A stretch of DNA of 64,000 nucleotides from JAPPOI01 sp028818055 (GCA_965267405.1 OZ253954.1:620001-684000), one strand, 5' to 3'. Counted from the stretch's first letter, positions 17,417 to 26,020 are shown. Notes: generated by a model from the letters alone, not told the origin. Translations and numbers: made by a program.

Positions 17417-18660
17417 AAGATCGGGTATTGCTCATCGAAGACGACCCGGGAATGCGTGCAGCTCTCACTCAGTCTCTCGAACTTGAGGACGTGACTGTTA
17501 TCCAGGCGGAAAGCCTTGCACAGGCAAGGCGAACGATCCGCGCCAATTTTCCGGGCGTGGTTTTGTCCGACATTCGGATGCCGGTGCAGGATGGCTTCGC
17601 GGTTTTGGAACGCGTTAAGGAGGTGGACGCCGACCTGCCGGTTATCTTCCTGACAGGGGAAGCAGACGTCCCCATGGCCATTCGTGCGCTTCAATCGGGC
17701 GTATATGACTTTCTGGAAAAGCCCTGCGCGGTGGACGACCTGATGCGTGTCGTGCAGCGGGCACTGGATCACAGGCGCCTTGTAATGCAAGCGCGCCGGC
17801 TTTCGAGTGCTTTGGAGCACAGCGATGCGGCGGCTATTCACTTCCCGGGCTCAACGAATGCGTCAACGCAATTGCGCAGTGAACTGCGACGACTGTCGGA
17901 ACTGGATGCCCATGTTCACGTGTACGGAGACGCCGGATCAGGACGTCGCTTGGCCGCGCATACGCTGGATTTTCTCTCAGAAAACAGCGCCGGAACCGCA
18001 GCAATTAACTTTGAGCGTGATCCCGACGGAACCGCATTGCTGCCGGACCAACTGAAGAGTTCCGGCGTTGTCATTTTGAAGAATATCGAGCACGCGACGG
18101 ATCGCACGCGCGGTTTGATCGCTAATGTCGTTGCTGAACAACCTGAGCTTCGAATTATCACCACGTCAGATCGCGTGATGGATGAAATTGGAACCTGGAA
18201 AACGATCATCGAAAGTCTCGGCGATTTTGTGGAAGTGCGCGTGCCAAACTTGCGCGAACGACATGCTGATCTTCCAATGATCTTCGAAAACCTACTTCGT
18301 CAGGCGGCGCGGAACCTTGATACCGACACGCCGGAAATTCCGTCAGAAATCCTTGAGGACATTACTGGCCGCAGTTGGGACGGCAATCTGCCTGAGTTAC
18401 GTGAACGTGCCCAAGCCCTTGTGGTCAACTCTCCCGGCACGCTCGGAGAGCAACCGGGTTTAAGTGAGCAAGTGCACGCGTTTGAGAAATCCCTTTTGAT
18501 CGAAGCGCTACGCGAAGCCGACGGTAATGCTACGCGGGCTGCAGCCGCTTTAAAGCTACCGCGCAAGACCTTTTACGACAAACTCGCACGACACGGTATC
18601 GAACCAAAAGCACTGCGTGCCAGGCGTCTTGCAGCCCCGGAGCAAAACTCAACCGGGTGA
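17413..18660 (+). CDS. dctD: DctD-like response regulator with degenerate AAA+ domain
   Basis: A 415-residue regulator. The receiver domain has an acidic pocket (EDD, 9-11), phospho-acceptor Asp53 (LSDIRMP) and conserved LTGEADV and FLEKPCA. The central NtrC-type domain is eroded: Walker A reads GDAGSGRRLA, Walker B GVVILKNIEHA, and the GAFTGA loop that contacts sigma-54 is absent. The C-terminal Fis-type helix-turn-helix is intact (NATRAAAALKLPRKTFYDKL). It therefore probably activates dctPQM through sigma-70, as described for Rhodobacter capsulatus NtrC. Its 3' end overlaps the convergent permease gene by 12 nt. Confidence 0.88.
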   Translation: MKDRVLLIEDDPGMRAALTQSLELEDVTVIQAESLAQARRTIRANFPGVVLSDIRMPVQDGFAVLERVKEVDADLPVIFLTGEADVPMAIRALQSGVYDFLEKPCAVDDLMRVVQRALDHRRLVMQARRLSSALEHSDAAAIHFPGSTNASTQLRSELRRLSELDAHVHVYGDAGSGRRLAAHTLDFLSENSAGTAAINFERDPDGTALLPDQLKSSGVVILKNIEHATDRTRGLIANVVAEQPELRIITTSDRVMDEIGTWKTIIESLGDFVEVRVPNLRERHADLPMIFENLLRQAARNLDTDTPEIPSEILEDITGRSWDGNLPELRERAQALVVNSPGTLGEQPGLSEQVHAFEKSLLIEALREADGNATRAAAALKLPRKTFYDKLARHGIEPKALRARRLAAPEQNSTG

Positions 18661-19827
18661 CATACCGCGCAGTCTTTCAGACCTACGCCTTAGTAGCTCA
18701 ACCGTTGCCAGCAACAGTATCGATAGCGTGACAAGGATAGTCGCAACCGCCAGAATTGTTGGGCTTATCTGCTCGCGTAGGCCCGTAAACATTTGCCAAG
18801 GAAGCGTTTTCTGACCAGCCGAACCGACGAAAAGAACCACGACCACTTCGTCGAACGAAGTGATGAACGCGAACAGGCCGCCCGAAATCACACCCGGCAA
18901 GATCAGGGGCATTTGGACACGGAAAAACGTGGTGACCGGGTTGGCCCCCATGTTCGCCGCAGCCCGTGTCAGGGATCGGTCAAAGCCAACCAACGTGGCC
19001 GTTACAGTGATAATCACGAACGGAATGCCCAAAGCCGCGTGCGCAAGGACGACGCCAAAGTACGTCCCCTGCAGGCCGATACGGCTGTAAAAGAAGTACA
19101 TCCCGGCCGCCGATATGATCAGCGGGACAATCATTGGCGAGATCAGAATGGCCATAATGGCCCGACGGAACGGAACATGCTCGGACGATAGGCCGATCGC
19201 CGCTAGGGTTCCGAAGCTGACCGATAGAAGTGTGGCAGCCGGTGCGATAAGAACCGAATTCCGCAAAGCGTTTTGCCAGTCGTTATTTGTTAGGAAGTCA
19301 CGGTAGTGCTTCAGCGAGTAACCCTCGGCCTCAAACCTCAGCATTTCGGGCGTAAACGTGAAGAAGTCTTGCGAGTTGAATGACAGAGGCATGACCACCA
19401 GAATTGGCGTGATCAGGAAAACGAAAATGGCGCCGCAAATCACGCGGAAGGTAAAGTGCCACAACACCTGACCGGGTGTCAGGTACGGCGCAAGCTTTTC
19501 GCGATACCGGCCCTCGTAAAGCCACCACGTGAGCCATCCAAAGAACCATCCAAAGAGTGCGCCAATCACTAACCCGGGTATCCCGCCCAAAAGTAGACCG
19601 CCAACCGCCAACAGAACTGTGAATCCCCATTTGGTGGGGCGTTCTGTTTTGATGATTTGGGTCGCCACAAACGCCATTGCGCCGAGCAGTACCGCGCCAA
19701 TGATCAGGCCGAGAAATCCACTTCCCTGCGCGGTACCAACGAACAGTCCCGCCAAGGCTCCGAAAGCCGCAACAATCGGTACATAAAAGTTGACCGGCTT
19801 ACGTGAAATTGGAGTTTTACCTGCCAT
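18649..19827 (-). CDS. ABC transporter permease (PotC-like) with N-terminal membrane extension
   Basis: A 392-residue permease of the spermidine/putrescine (POPT) type. The last 270 residues carry the usual six-helix core (LITPILVVMPLSFNSQDFFTF; ANMGANPVTTFFRVQMPLILPG is the EAA loop). The first roughly 120 residues are an extra hydrophobic region of about four Gly/Ala-rich helices (YVPIVAAFGALAGLFVG; GLIIGAVLLGAMAF) not found in canonical PotC. It is 4 nt after the PotB-like gene. It forms a channel with PotB; the extension's role is unknown. Confidence 0.88.
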   Translation of the reverse strand: MAGKTPISRKPVNFYVPIVAAFGALAGLFVGTAQGSGFLGLIIGAVLLGAMAFVATQIIKTERPTKWGFTVLLAVGGLLLGGIPGLVIGALFGWFFGWLTWWLYEGRYREKLAPYLTPGQVLWHFTFRVICGAIFVFLITPILVVMPLSFNSQDFFTFTPEMLRFEAEGYSLKHYRDFLTNNDWQNALRNSVLIAPAATLLSVSFGTLAAIGLSSEHVPFRRAIMAILISPMIVPLIISAAGMYFFYSRIGLQGTYFGVVLAHAALGIPFVIITVTATLVGFDRSLTRAAANMGANPVTTFFRVQMPLILPGVISGGLFAFITSFDEVVVVLFVGSAGQKTLPWQMFTGLREQISPTILAVATILVTLSILLLATVELLRRRSERLRGMSPG

Positions 19828-19831
19828 CGTC

Positions 19832-21385
19832 TCAGCCCCCCAACTTAACGTTGTCGATACCGACGATCCGGTCGTAGGCCCAATATAAGATTAAGACCAC
19901 GGCCAGAAGTATCGTGCCCAGCGCTGCAGCCAGGCCCCAATTCAGGGACGACGATATGTGATAGGCGATCCGGTTCGAGATAAAGACACCTGTCGTGCCT
20001 CCGACAATTTCAGGCGTGATGTAGTAGCCAATTGAAAGAATGAAGACGAGGATCGATCCGGCACCGATGCCAGGCACCGACTGAGGGAAATACACCCGCC
20101 AGAACGCCGTCCAATTTGTCGCTCCCAGCGACTTGGCTGCGCGCAAATAACTGGGTGGGATGGTTTGCATCACCGAGTAGAGCGGCAAGATCATGAACGG
20201 CAAAAGAATGTGAGTCATCGCAATAATCGTGCCGGTCTGATTGTTGATCATGACTAATCGGCCATCGTCGGCCACCATGCCCAACCAGACAAGGACATCA
20301 TTGATCACCCCCTGTTGCTGAAGCATGACTTTCCACGCCGACGTCCGGACCAGAAGCGACGTCCAGAATGGCAAAAGAACCAGTATCATCAACAAGTTCG
20401 CCGTGCGCATCGGCAAATTCGCCAAGATCCAAGCGACCGGATAACCCAGCAAAATGCACGAGAACGTTATGACGAGCGACATGAACATCGTGCGTCCAAA
20501 CAGCATCAAATAGATCCGCTGGTTTTCTGGCCTCTGTTCGATGCCATCGGGCGTCTTTTGCATGTCGATGGAGTTCAGAAAATAGCCGTCAATGTATGGC
20601 GGAGCGTAGGTGTGAATTGTGCGCCAAACCTCGGGGTCCGCCCAATCTTCGTCGATGTCGGCAAACTGAGAGCGAATTGAAATTGGTTCAATTCCTGCGA
20701 ATGCTGACGCCGCTTGATCAACACGGGCATCAACTCCAGCGCCCTGACCCTTTGACACCTCAGTGTAGAGGGCAGTGACGATAAAATCTTCGATATCTTC
20801 TTCAGAAGAATTTTTGCCGTCGGCTCCAAGAACAGCGGACCAACGATCCCAAGTGGACGCGGTGAATGGCAGCGCGGATCTTACGCCAGCGTTGGAAAAC
20901 AAGTCCTCCCAAGTTGCGCCTTCTTCCCAAGAAGGATCTGCGTCTACCAACGCATCCGTATAAACATCGGTATCAAATCGTCCAATTCCTCGTCCGGATT
21001 TGCGGAATAAGGACGAGAGACCGGTTTTCTCATAATTCAACCGTGTACCAAGACGCGTATGAAGCTTTTGCTCCCGCGCGAGAACCATGTCGACGTAGAA
21101 GGCCTCGAACACTTCTTCGGGTGGAAGCTCTTCCTCGTCAGAGTCCCAAGCTGATAGTCGTGATACTGTTTGTGGCAGCGTGTCCCGGACAATCTGGTTC
21201 TCGACCGAGCGGAAAAGCATGTCCGCGATCGGAGCCAGGAAAGTGACCAGGACGAAAACCAAAAGTGGTGCAATCAAGAGCAAAGCCCTGATCTTCTGCA
21301 TGCGCAGCGCGCGCGCCAAACTCTTTTTCAGCGGGGTCCCGTCTGCGGCCAGCATTGGCCCGTCTTGTGTCTGGGTGTCAGCCAA
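19832..21385 (-). CDS. ABC transporter permease (PotB-like) with large periplasmic insertion
   Basis: A 517-residue permease, about 220 residues longer than PotB. TM1 is near residues 33-55 (ALLLIAPLLVFVLVTFLAPIA). It is followed by about 230 mostly polar, acidic residues (60-290) before the remaining helices (MFMSLVITFSCILLGYPVA onward). The EAA loop is AAKSLGATNWTAFWRVYFP. The frame opens with TTG at 21385 directly after the DUF1330 stop; ATG at 21355 (MLAADGTPLKK) is an alternative start. A similar but shorter insertion occurs in related roseobacter permeases, from memory. The insertion may contact the binding protein. Confidence 0.86.
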   Translation of the reverse strand: MADTQTQDGPMLAADGTPLKKSLARALRMQKIRALLLIAPLLVFVLVTFLAPIADMLFRSVENQIVRDTLPQTVSRLSAWDSDEEELPPEEVFEAFYVDMVLAREQKLHTRLGTRLNYEKTGLSSLFRKSGRGIGRFDTDVYTDALVDADPSWEEGATWEDLFSNAGVRSALPFTASTWDRWSAVLGADGKNSSEEDIEDFIVTALYTEVSKGQGAGVDARVDQAASAFAGIEPISIRSQFADIDEDWADPEVWRTIHTYAPPYIDGYFLNSIDMQKTPDGIEQRPENQRIYLMLFGRTMFMSLVITFSCILLGYPVAWILANLPMRTANLLMILVLLPFWTSLLVRTSAWKVMLQQQGVINDVLVWLGMVADDGRLVMINNQTGTIIAMTHILLPFMILPLYSVMQTIPPSYLRAAKSLGATNWTAFWRVYFPQSVPGIGAGSILVFILSIGYYITPEIVGGTTGVFISNRIAYHISSSLNWGLAAALGTILLAVVLILYWAYDRIVGIDNVKLGG

Positions 21386-21388
21386 CCT

Positions 21389-21676
21389 TCACGCGCCTTC
21401 TGCTAGTATGATCATCGACGTTGCCGTCCGATGACGAATTTTCATAACTTCTTGGTATTCGGGATCATTGTAGGCATTTAACGCCGCCTCGTAGGTCGGA
21501 AACTCGAATACCACGTGGCGGGAAAATTCCTCGCCTTCCATGGTTTGCGAAGCCCCGCCACGAACAAGCGGTTTTGCACCATGGGATAAGAGGATCGGCG
21601 TGTCCTTTTCAACGTACTCTTTGTATGCTTCGGGATCGTTCACAGTGATGTGGCCGATAATGTAACCCTTTGGCAT
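21389..21676 (-). CDS. DUF1330 family protein
   Basis: A 95-residue protein of the DUF1330 ferredoxin-like/dimeric alpha-beta barrel family. Visible motifs are GYIIGHITVNDPEAYKEYV at the N-terminus and VFEFPTYEAALNAYNDPEYQ in the C-terminal half. It is cytoplasmic and embedded between the binding protein and permease genes. The function of the family is unknown; the location suggests a role with the transported compound. Confidence 0.88.
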   Translation of the reverse strand: MPKGYIIGHITVNDPEAYKEYVEKDTPILLSHGAKPLVRGGASQTMEGEEFSRHVVFEFPTYEAALNAYNDPEYQEVMKIRHRTATSMIILAEGA

Positions 21677-21740
21677 GGTTTCTTCCCTTAAGTACGTTAG
21701 CTGGCGATCTTAGTTGCCGACCGCCGGGTCGAGTTGTGCA

Positions 21741-21763
21741 GGGGTGGGCTTGGCGCCCACCCC
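21741..21763 (-). other. GC-rich stem-loop downstream of PotD-like gene
   Basis: A perfect 9-bp repeat, GGGGTGGGC (21741-21749) with GCCCACCCC (21755-21763), has a 5-nt loop and lies 7 nt from the PotD-like stop. On the minus strand no T-run follows, so it is more likely a stabilising or attenuating element than a full terminator. Confidence 0.68.
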
Positions 21764-21770
21764 ATTTTCA

Positions 21771-22877
21771 TTATTGAGCCAGCCAAGCCTGGAACTTCGC
21801 GTCGATGTCGTCGCGATAGTCGGCCCAGAACTCGTAGTTATAGAGGAACGTGTTCTGTGCGTTGTTAGGATCGGTTGGCATGTGCGGAGCCATTTCGATG
21901 CCAAGGTCGGCGTGCTTGCCAACCAGTGGTGCCGAAGAAGCACGAGCAGGACCGTACGAAATGTACTTGGCCTGATCCGCCAAACGCTGCGTGTCGGTCG
22001 CGAACATGATGTAGTCAAGTGCGCGTGCCTGACGCTCTGGGCTCAGACCAGTTGGGATGATCCAGCCGTCAAGGTCAAACACCTGAGCGTCCCACAGCAT
22101 CGCAACTGGCTGGTTCTGCTCTTCGATGACCGAGAACAAGCGACCGTTGTAGGTCGAGCCCATTACGACTTCACCGTCAGCAAGCAGCTGCGGAGTGTCG
22201 GCGCCGGCCGACCACCAGATGACATCGTCTTTGATCGTGTCGAGCTTGGCGAGCGCCTGGTTCTGGCCCTCTTCTGTTTCAAGCACGTCATAAACGTCGG
22301 CTTTTGCAACGCCGTCACAGATCAGAGCCCATTCCATGTTGTTGATTGGGCGCTTCTCAAGCGAACGCTTGCCGGGATAAGTTTCCGTGTCGAAAACGGC
22401 GCAAACAGATGTAGGTGCTGTGTCACCAACAAGGTCTGTGCGATAGCCGAATGTTGTCGAATAAACGATCTGCGGGATGAAGCAGTCGCTTACAAGCAGG
22501 TCACCGAAGTCTTCAGATGCAGGTGTTCCGTCTGGAGCCGCCGCGAGTTGAGTGTCCGCGTCGATTTCCAGAGCCAGACCTTCGTCGCAAAGACGAATGG
22601 CGTCGGCAGCAACCACGTCAACAACGTCCCAAGTGACATTGCCGGCTTCGTTCATTGCGCGAAGCTTGGCCACAGCTTCAGCCGAGCTGTCGTCGTTGAT
22701 GATTTCAACGCCGGTGTTTGCCGAATACGGTTCGTGATATGCGCGAAGTTGCGACTTAGAGTATGCACCGCCCCAAGAGACGATGGTCATTTCGCTGGCC
22801 ATGTGGCCGTCTGCAAGTACAGGCAACGCCGGTACGCTGAGCGCGGTCGCAGCCAACAATGCGGGTACGAGTTTCAT
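21771..22877 (-). CDS. ABC transporter periplasmic binding protein (PotD-like)
   Basis: A 368-residue protein. The signal peptide is MKLVPALLAATALSVPALPVLA, followed by DGHMASEMTIVSWGGAYSKSQ, the typical start of polyamine/putrescine-type receptors. GGGGAG precedes the ATG. Length and fold match PotD/PotF-like family 1 receptors. Likely ligands are a polyamine, amidine or opine-like amine. The DUF1989 gene nearby supports a nitrogenous substrate but does not fix it. Confidence 0.88.
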   Translation of the reverse strand: MKLVPALLAATALSVPALPVLADGHMASEMTIVSWGGAYSKSQLRAYHEPYSANTGVEIINDDSSAEAVAKLRAMNEAGNVTWDVVDVVAADAIRLCDEGLALEIDADTQLAAAPDGTPASEDFGDLLVSDCFIPQIVYSTTFGYRTDLVGDTAPTSVCAVFDTETYPGKRSLEKRPINNMEWALICDGVAKADVYDVLETEEGQNQALAKLDTIKDDVIWWSAGADTPQLLADGEVVMGSTYNGRLFSVIEEQNQPVAMLWDAQVFDLDGWIIPTGLSPERQARALDYIMFATDTQRLADQAKYISYGPARASSAPLVGKHADLGIEMAPHMPTDPNNAQNTFLYNYEFWADYRDDIDAKFQAWLAQ

Positions 22878-22956
22878 TAAGGTTTCTCCCCATTTTACGC
22901 CCGTGTTGTCGTTCGTCCAAAGGCTCGGCCACGGGTTTGTCCAAGCCCCAATTCGG

Positions 22957-24048
22957 TTATGCGTCTAATGCGCGGCAATCTTTCGGCAACCAGCCAATTT
23001 CGATCTCTTCGCCCGGTTTCAGCCGCACAGCATCGGGCGCGTTCCGCGTTTTGACGATGAAATCGTCGCGGCCTGCAACGCGCAGGCGGAAGCGGAAAAT
23101 ATCGCCCATGTAGATAAATTCCTGCACGGTCGCCTTCAGAGTATGCGCATCGGCGTGCAAGCGATCCTTGTTGAATTCGACCCGCTCGGGGCGGATCGAT
23201 ACCTTAGTGCGTTCACCCGGCTGCGAGACATTCACTGGCTTGGCGTCGATTTCTTCGCCGCTATCCAGCGTGACCACGCACTCATCACCGTTCACCGATT
23301 TAAGAACACCTTCCAGAGTGTTGTTTTCACCAATGAACTGCGCAACGAAGCTGTTTTCCGGTTCTTCATACAGCGTGTCAGGTGGTGCCAGTTGCTGGAT
23401 TCGTCCGTCGTCGAAAACCGCAACGCGGTCTGACATCGTCAGCGCCTCGGTTTGGTCGTGTGTGACGTAAACCGTTGTAATCCCAAGGTCATGCGCCAGG
23501 TTTGTGATCTCAAACTGCATGTGCTCGCGAAGCTGCTTGTCCAAGGCACCCAAAGGTTCGTCCATCAGAACCAGTTCCGGTTCGAACACCAGCGCGCGTG
23601 CCAGTGCAATCCGCTGCTGCTGGCCACCTGACAGTTGGGCCGGACGGCGTCCACCAAATTCGCCCATCTGAACCATGTCCAACGCGCGTTTGACCTTGGC
23701 CTCACGATCCGATTTGCCCATTTTCCTGACTTCCAACGGGAAGCTCAGATTTTCGGCGACCGTCATGTGCGGGAACAACGCATAGTTTTGAAAGACCATG
23801 CCAATTCCACGCTTATGCGGTGGGATGTTATTGATCGGACTGCCATCCAAAAGGATTTCGCCGTGTGTCGCAGTTTCGAAACCTGCGAGCATCATCAGAC
23901 AGGTCGTCTTCCCCGACCCCGATGGTCCGAGCATCGTCAGGAATTCGCCTTTCGGCATCGACAGATTGAGGTCTTTCACGACAAGAATTTCACCGTCGTA
24001 GCTTTTTTGCACGCGTTGAAATTCGACGAATGAAGCGTCGTTGGCCAT
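22957..24048 (-). CDS. ABC transporter ATP-binding protein (PotA-like)
   Basis: A 363-residue ATPase. Walker A is GPSGSGKTTCLMML, the signature LSGGQQQRIAL, Walker B LVLMDEPLGALDKQLR and the H-loop VYVTHDQTEAL. A TOBE_2 domain occupies about the last 110 residues (VSIRPERV). It is the first gene of the minus-strand order ATPase, binding protein, DUF1330, permease, permease, separated from the binding protein by 79 nt. GGAGGT lies upstream. It energises the Pot-type importer. Confidence 0.92.
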   Translation of the reverse strand: MANDASFVEFQRVQKSYDGEILVVKDLNLSMPKGEFLTMLGPSGSGKTTCLMMLAGFETATHGEILLDGSPINNIPPHKRGIGMVFQNYALFPHMTVAENLSFPLEVRKMGKSDREAKVKRALDMVQMGEFGGRRPAQLSGGQQQRIALARALVFEPELVLMDEPLGALDKQLREHMQFEITNLAHDLGITTVYVTHDQTEALTMSDRVAVFDDGRIQQLAPPDTLYEEPENSFVAQFIGENNTLEGVLKSVNGDECVVTLDSGEEIDAKPVNVSQPGERTKVSIRPERVEFNKDRLHADAHTLKATVQEFIYMGDIFRFRLRVAGRDDFIVKTRNAPDAVRLKPGEEIEIGWLPKDCRALDA

Positions 24049-24262
24049 TGTTTTGCCGGACCTCCCTGTCCTAGCGATATTTTTCCGCTTTTGCGGATTT
24101 TTTGATCTTAGCCACTAAAGCGGGTGGCTGGTTCAACATCAACCGTTTTTCTTTGGAAGTTAGCGGTATCAATTAGTTTCTGTTCGGAATCGTCTTTTTT
24201 TCTGGCAGTTCAATGCCTTGTCGCTCAAGAAATTCACGGAGCTTATGTGCCGTAAGGCGTGA
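24049..24262. promoter_or_regulatory. Leader/intergenic region of the Pot-type ABC operon
   Basis: This 214-nt region without a convincing gene lies between the DUF1989 stop and the PotA-like start. It is AT-rich compared with its flanks and contains a small hairpin, TCCGC-TTTT-GCGGA (24084-24097), with A/T-runs on both sides. The hairpin could act in the leader of the ATPase mRNA or terminate plus-strand transcripts. No clear promoter hexamers are assigned. Confidence 0.35.
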
Positions 24263-25120
24263 TTACCCGACCCCGTGTGTACGGGGATACGACGAAACGC
24301 TTGGAACTTCGTGCTTGCTGCGGATTTCGGACCCCGGATCCCAAACCTCAATCTCAAGCGGGAAACATGCCGCAACGTCGGAGGAATGTTCGGATGAACA
24401 ATCTCCACCCGGACAAGCTGAAAGCCCGACAACCAAGTCTAACTCTGCGCGAAATTCTATTGAATCTCCGGGCCTTACCGGGCTTGCTTTCATGAAATAC
24501 TGGCCCGTGTCACGCGTGAAACCGGTGCACATGAATACATTCATGACGTCGTGAACCAAGGGTTCCGCATCTCGGATATCCATTCCGGTGTGGTCAGCAA
24601 GCGCCCGGGTCAAATTCGAATGGCAACAGTAATGATAGTCCGTCCCGGACAAGAGTTTGCCGGTGTAGGGATCACACCGCGTACCGATCACATCGTGGAC
24701 CGATCCACCAAATTCGTCGAATCCGTACCAATCGAGGCTGTCGCGGATAATTGTGGCCATCGGACGCAAATGAGGAAAAGTTGACCAAAGGCGGTGACCG
24801 GTCGTGACGTGTGAACCGTGAATTGCCCGGGTTTTTCCAGAGTAAAAACGTTCATTCAGATCGGCCGCTGACCACAAATTCAAATCACCAACCTGCGGTC
24901 CTTCCACCGACTTGATGCAAAAAAAGGCCCCCGCAGGAATGTCCACGCAACGTGCATCGCGGGGCGGTATCCGAACAGTGTTAACCAATTGGCTTTGGTC
25001 ACGAATCCTCCGGATGTCATCGATGGGTACTTCTGGAAGACTATTGGGCGGATAACAAATCACCGGTTTTACGCGCCGACGTTGATCTGCGTCTTCGGGA
25101 CCGTTGAAATTGCTAGGCAT
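24263..25120 (-). CDS. DUF1989 / urea carboxylase-associated family protein
   Basis: A 285-residue protein of the DUF1989 family, which includes urea carboxylase-associated proteins and carboxyguanidine deiminase subunits. Visible features are IPPRDARCVDIPAGAFFCI, QVGDLNLWSAAD and potential metal/catalytic residues in GTRCDPYTGKLLSG and HYCCHSNLTRAL, followed by SPVRPGDSIEFRAELD and SACPGGDCSSEH. It lies upstream of the Pot-type importer on the same strand with a 214-nt gap, so it may act on the imported nitrogen compound. No urea or guanidine carboxylase is in the window. Confidence 0.8.
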   Translation of the reverse strand: MPSNFNGPEDADQRRRVKPVICYPPNSLPEVPIDDIRRIRDQSQLVNTVRIPPRDARCVDIPAGAFFCIKSVEGPQVGDLNLWSAADLNERFYSGKTRAIHGSHVTTGHRLWSTFPHLRPMATIIRDSLDWYGFDEFGGSVHDVIGTRCDPYTGKLLSGTDYHYCCHSNLTRALADHTGMDIRDAEPLVHDVMNVFMCTGFTRDTGQYFMKASPVRPGDSIEFRAELDLVVGLSACPGGDCSSEHSSDVAACFPLEIEVWDPGSEIRSKHEVPSVSSYPRTHGVG

Positions 25121-25279
25121 GTCAGCACCTTACTTGGGCAGAATCCGCTCAAAGATGCACGAACTTTCAGATGAGGCAACCCGCCACCCTGCCCCGACTA
25201 GTAATGCGGTTGCTGATTGCTTAAGATCATATCCTAGAGACCGGCGAATTCGTCGCTTGCAGGGTATCAAAGGTTTTCA

Positions 25280-25996
25280 ATGAAAGAGAGTACGTTCAAG
25301 GTTGATTGCAGTTACTGCCCGATCAAGCATCGGGCTGTATGCGCACGCTGTGAACCTGACGAACTCGAAATCCTCAATGAAATCAAATACTACAAGCCCG
25401 TTGCCGCCGGTGAGACCGTCGCCCTTAGCGGCGAGCGTGTAGACTATGTTGCGTCGGTCGTGTCAGGCGTCGCTTCGCTGAGCAAGTCGTTGGAAGATGG
25501 CCGCACCCAGATGGTTGGACTTGTCCTGCCATCGGATTTCATCGGTCGCCCTGGACGCGAAACGATTGCACACGATGTCACAGCCGTTACCGATCTGACG
25601 CTGTGCTGTTTCCACCGAAAGCCATTCGACAAAATTCTTGAAGAGCTTCCGCACGTTCGCGAGCGGCTTCTTGAGATGATGTTTGATGAGATGGACGCCG
25701 CACGCGACTGGATGCTGCTGCTGGGTCGCAAGACTGCGCGTGAAAAGATCGCCAGCTTTTTGGTCTTGATGGTCAACCGGTCGACTTTGCCAAAAGAGTT
25801 GTTTATCGCACCGGTTCGTGTCGACCTCCCAATTTCGCGTGACGCGATTGCTAACTTTTTGGGACTGACGATTGAAACTGTCAGTCGACAACTTACCGCA
25901 CTTCGAAAAGACGGAATTATCTCGCTGGAAGGCAATCGTGAAGTGATTATTCCTGATTTTCAAGCGCTTAAAGATGAAGCCGGATTATCCGACTAA
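25280..25996 (+). CDS. fnrL: Crp/Fnr-family oxygen-responsive regulator (FnrL)
   Basis: A 238-residue regulator. The N-terminal CSYCPIKHRAVCARC (Cys10, 13, 21, 24) plus CC near residue 112 provide ligands for an oxygen-labile [4Fe-4S] cluster. A cyclic-nucleotide-binding-like beta barrel and dimerisation helix follow. The C-terminal helix-turn-helix FLGLTIETVSRQLTALRKDG carries the E-x2-S-R recognition residues that read TTGAT-N4-ATCAA. It lies directly upstream of uspA and the cbb3 operons, all with perfect FNR boxes, and presumably activates them at low oxygen. Confidence 0.93.
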   Translation: MKESTFKVDCSYCPIKHRAVCARCEPDELEILNEIKYYKPVAAGETVALSGERVDYVASVVSGVASLSKSLEDGRTQMVGLVLPSDFIGRPGRETIAHDVTAVTDLTLCCFHRKPFDKILEELPHVRERLLEMMFDEMDAARDWMLLLGRKTAREKIASFLVLMVNRSTLPKELFIAPVRVDLPISRDAIANFLGLTIETVSRQLTALRKDGIISLEGNREVIIPDFQALKDEAGLSD

Positions 25997-26006
25997 ATTC
26001 ATTTCC

Positions 26007-26020
26007 TTGATGTAAATCAA
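26007..26020. promoter_or_regulatory. FNR box upstream of the universal stress protein gene
   Basis: TTGATGTAAATCAA is an exact match to the FNR consensus TTGAT-N4-ATCAA. It lies 55 nt before the uspA start and just after the fnrL stop. Confidence 0.9.

Noticed and set aside
21714..22880. Plus-strand open frame of 388 codons opposite the PotD-like gene
   Set aside because: Shadow of a well-supported binding-protein gene; codon-frame mirror effect of GC-rich third positions.
24084..24103. Short hairpin followed by T-run on the plus strand
   Set aside because: No plus-strand gene ends upstream, and the stem is only 5 bp; not called a terminator.
25217..25229. FNR-box-like TTGCTTAAGATCA upstream of fnrL
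   Set aside because: Two mismatches in the invariant arms; kept only as a possible weak site within the FNR finding.
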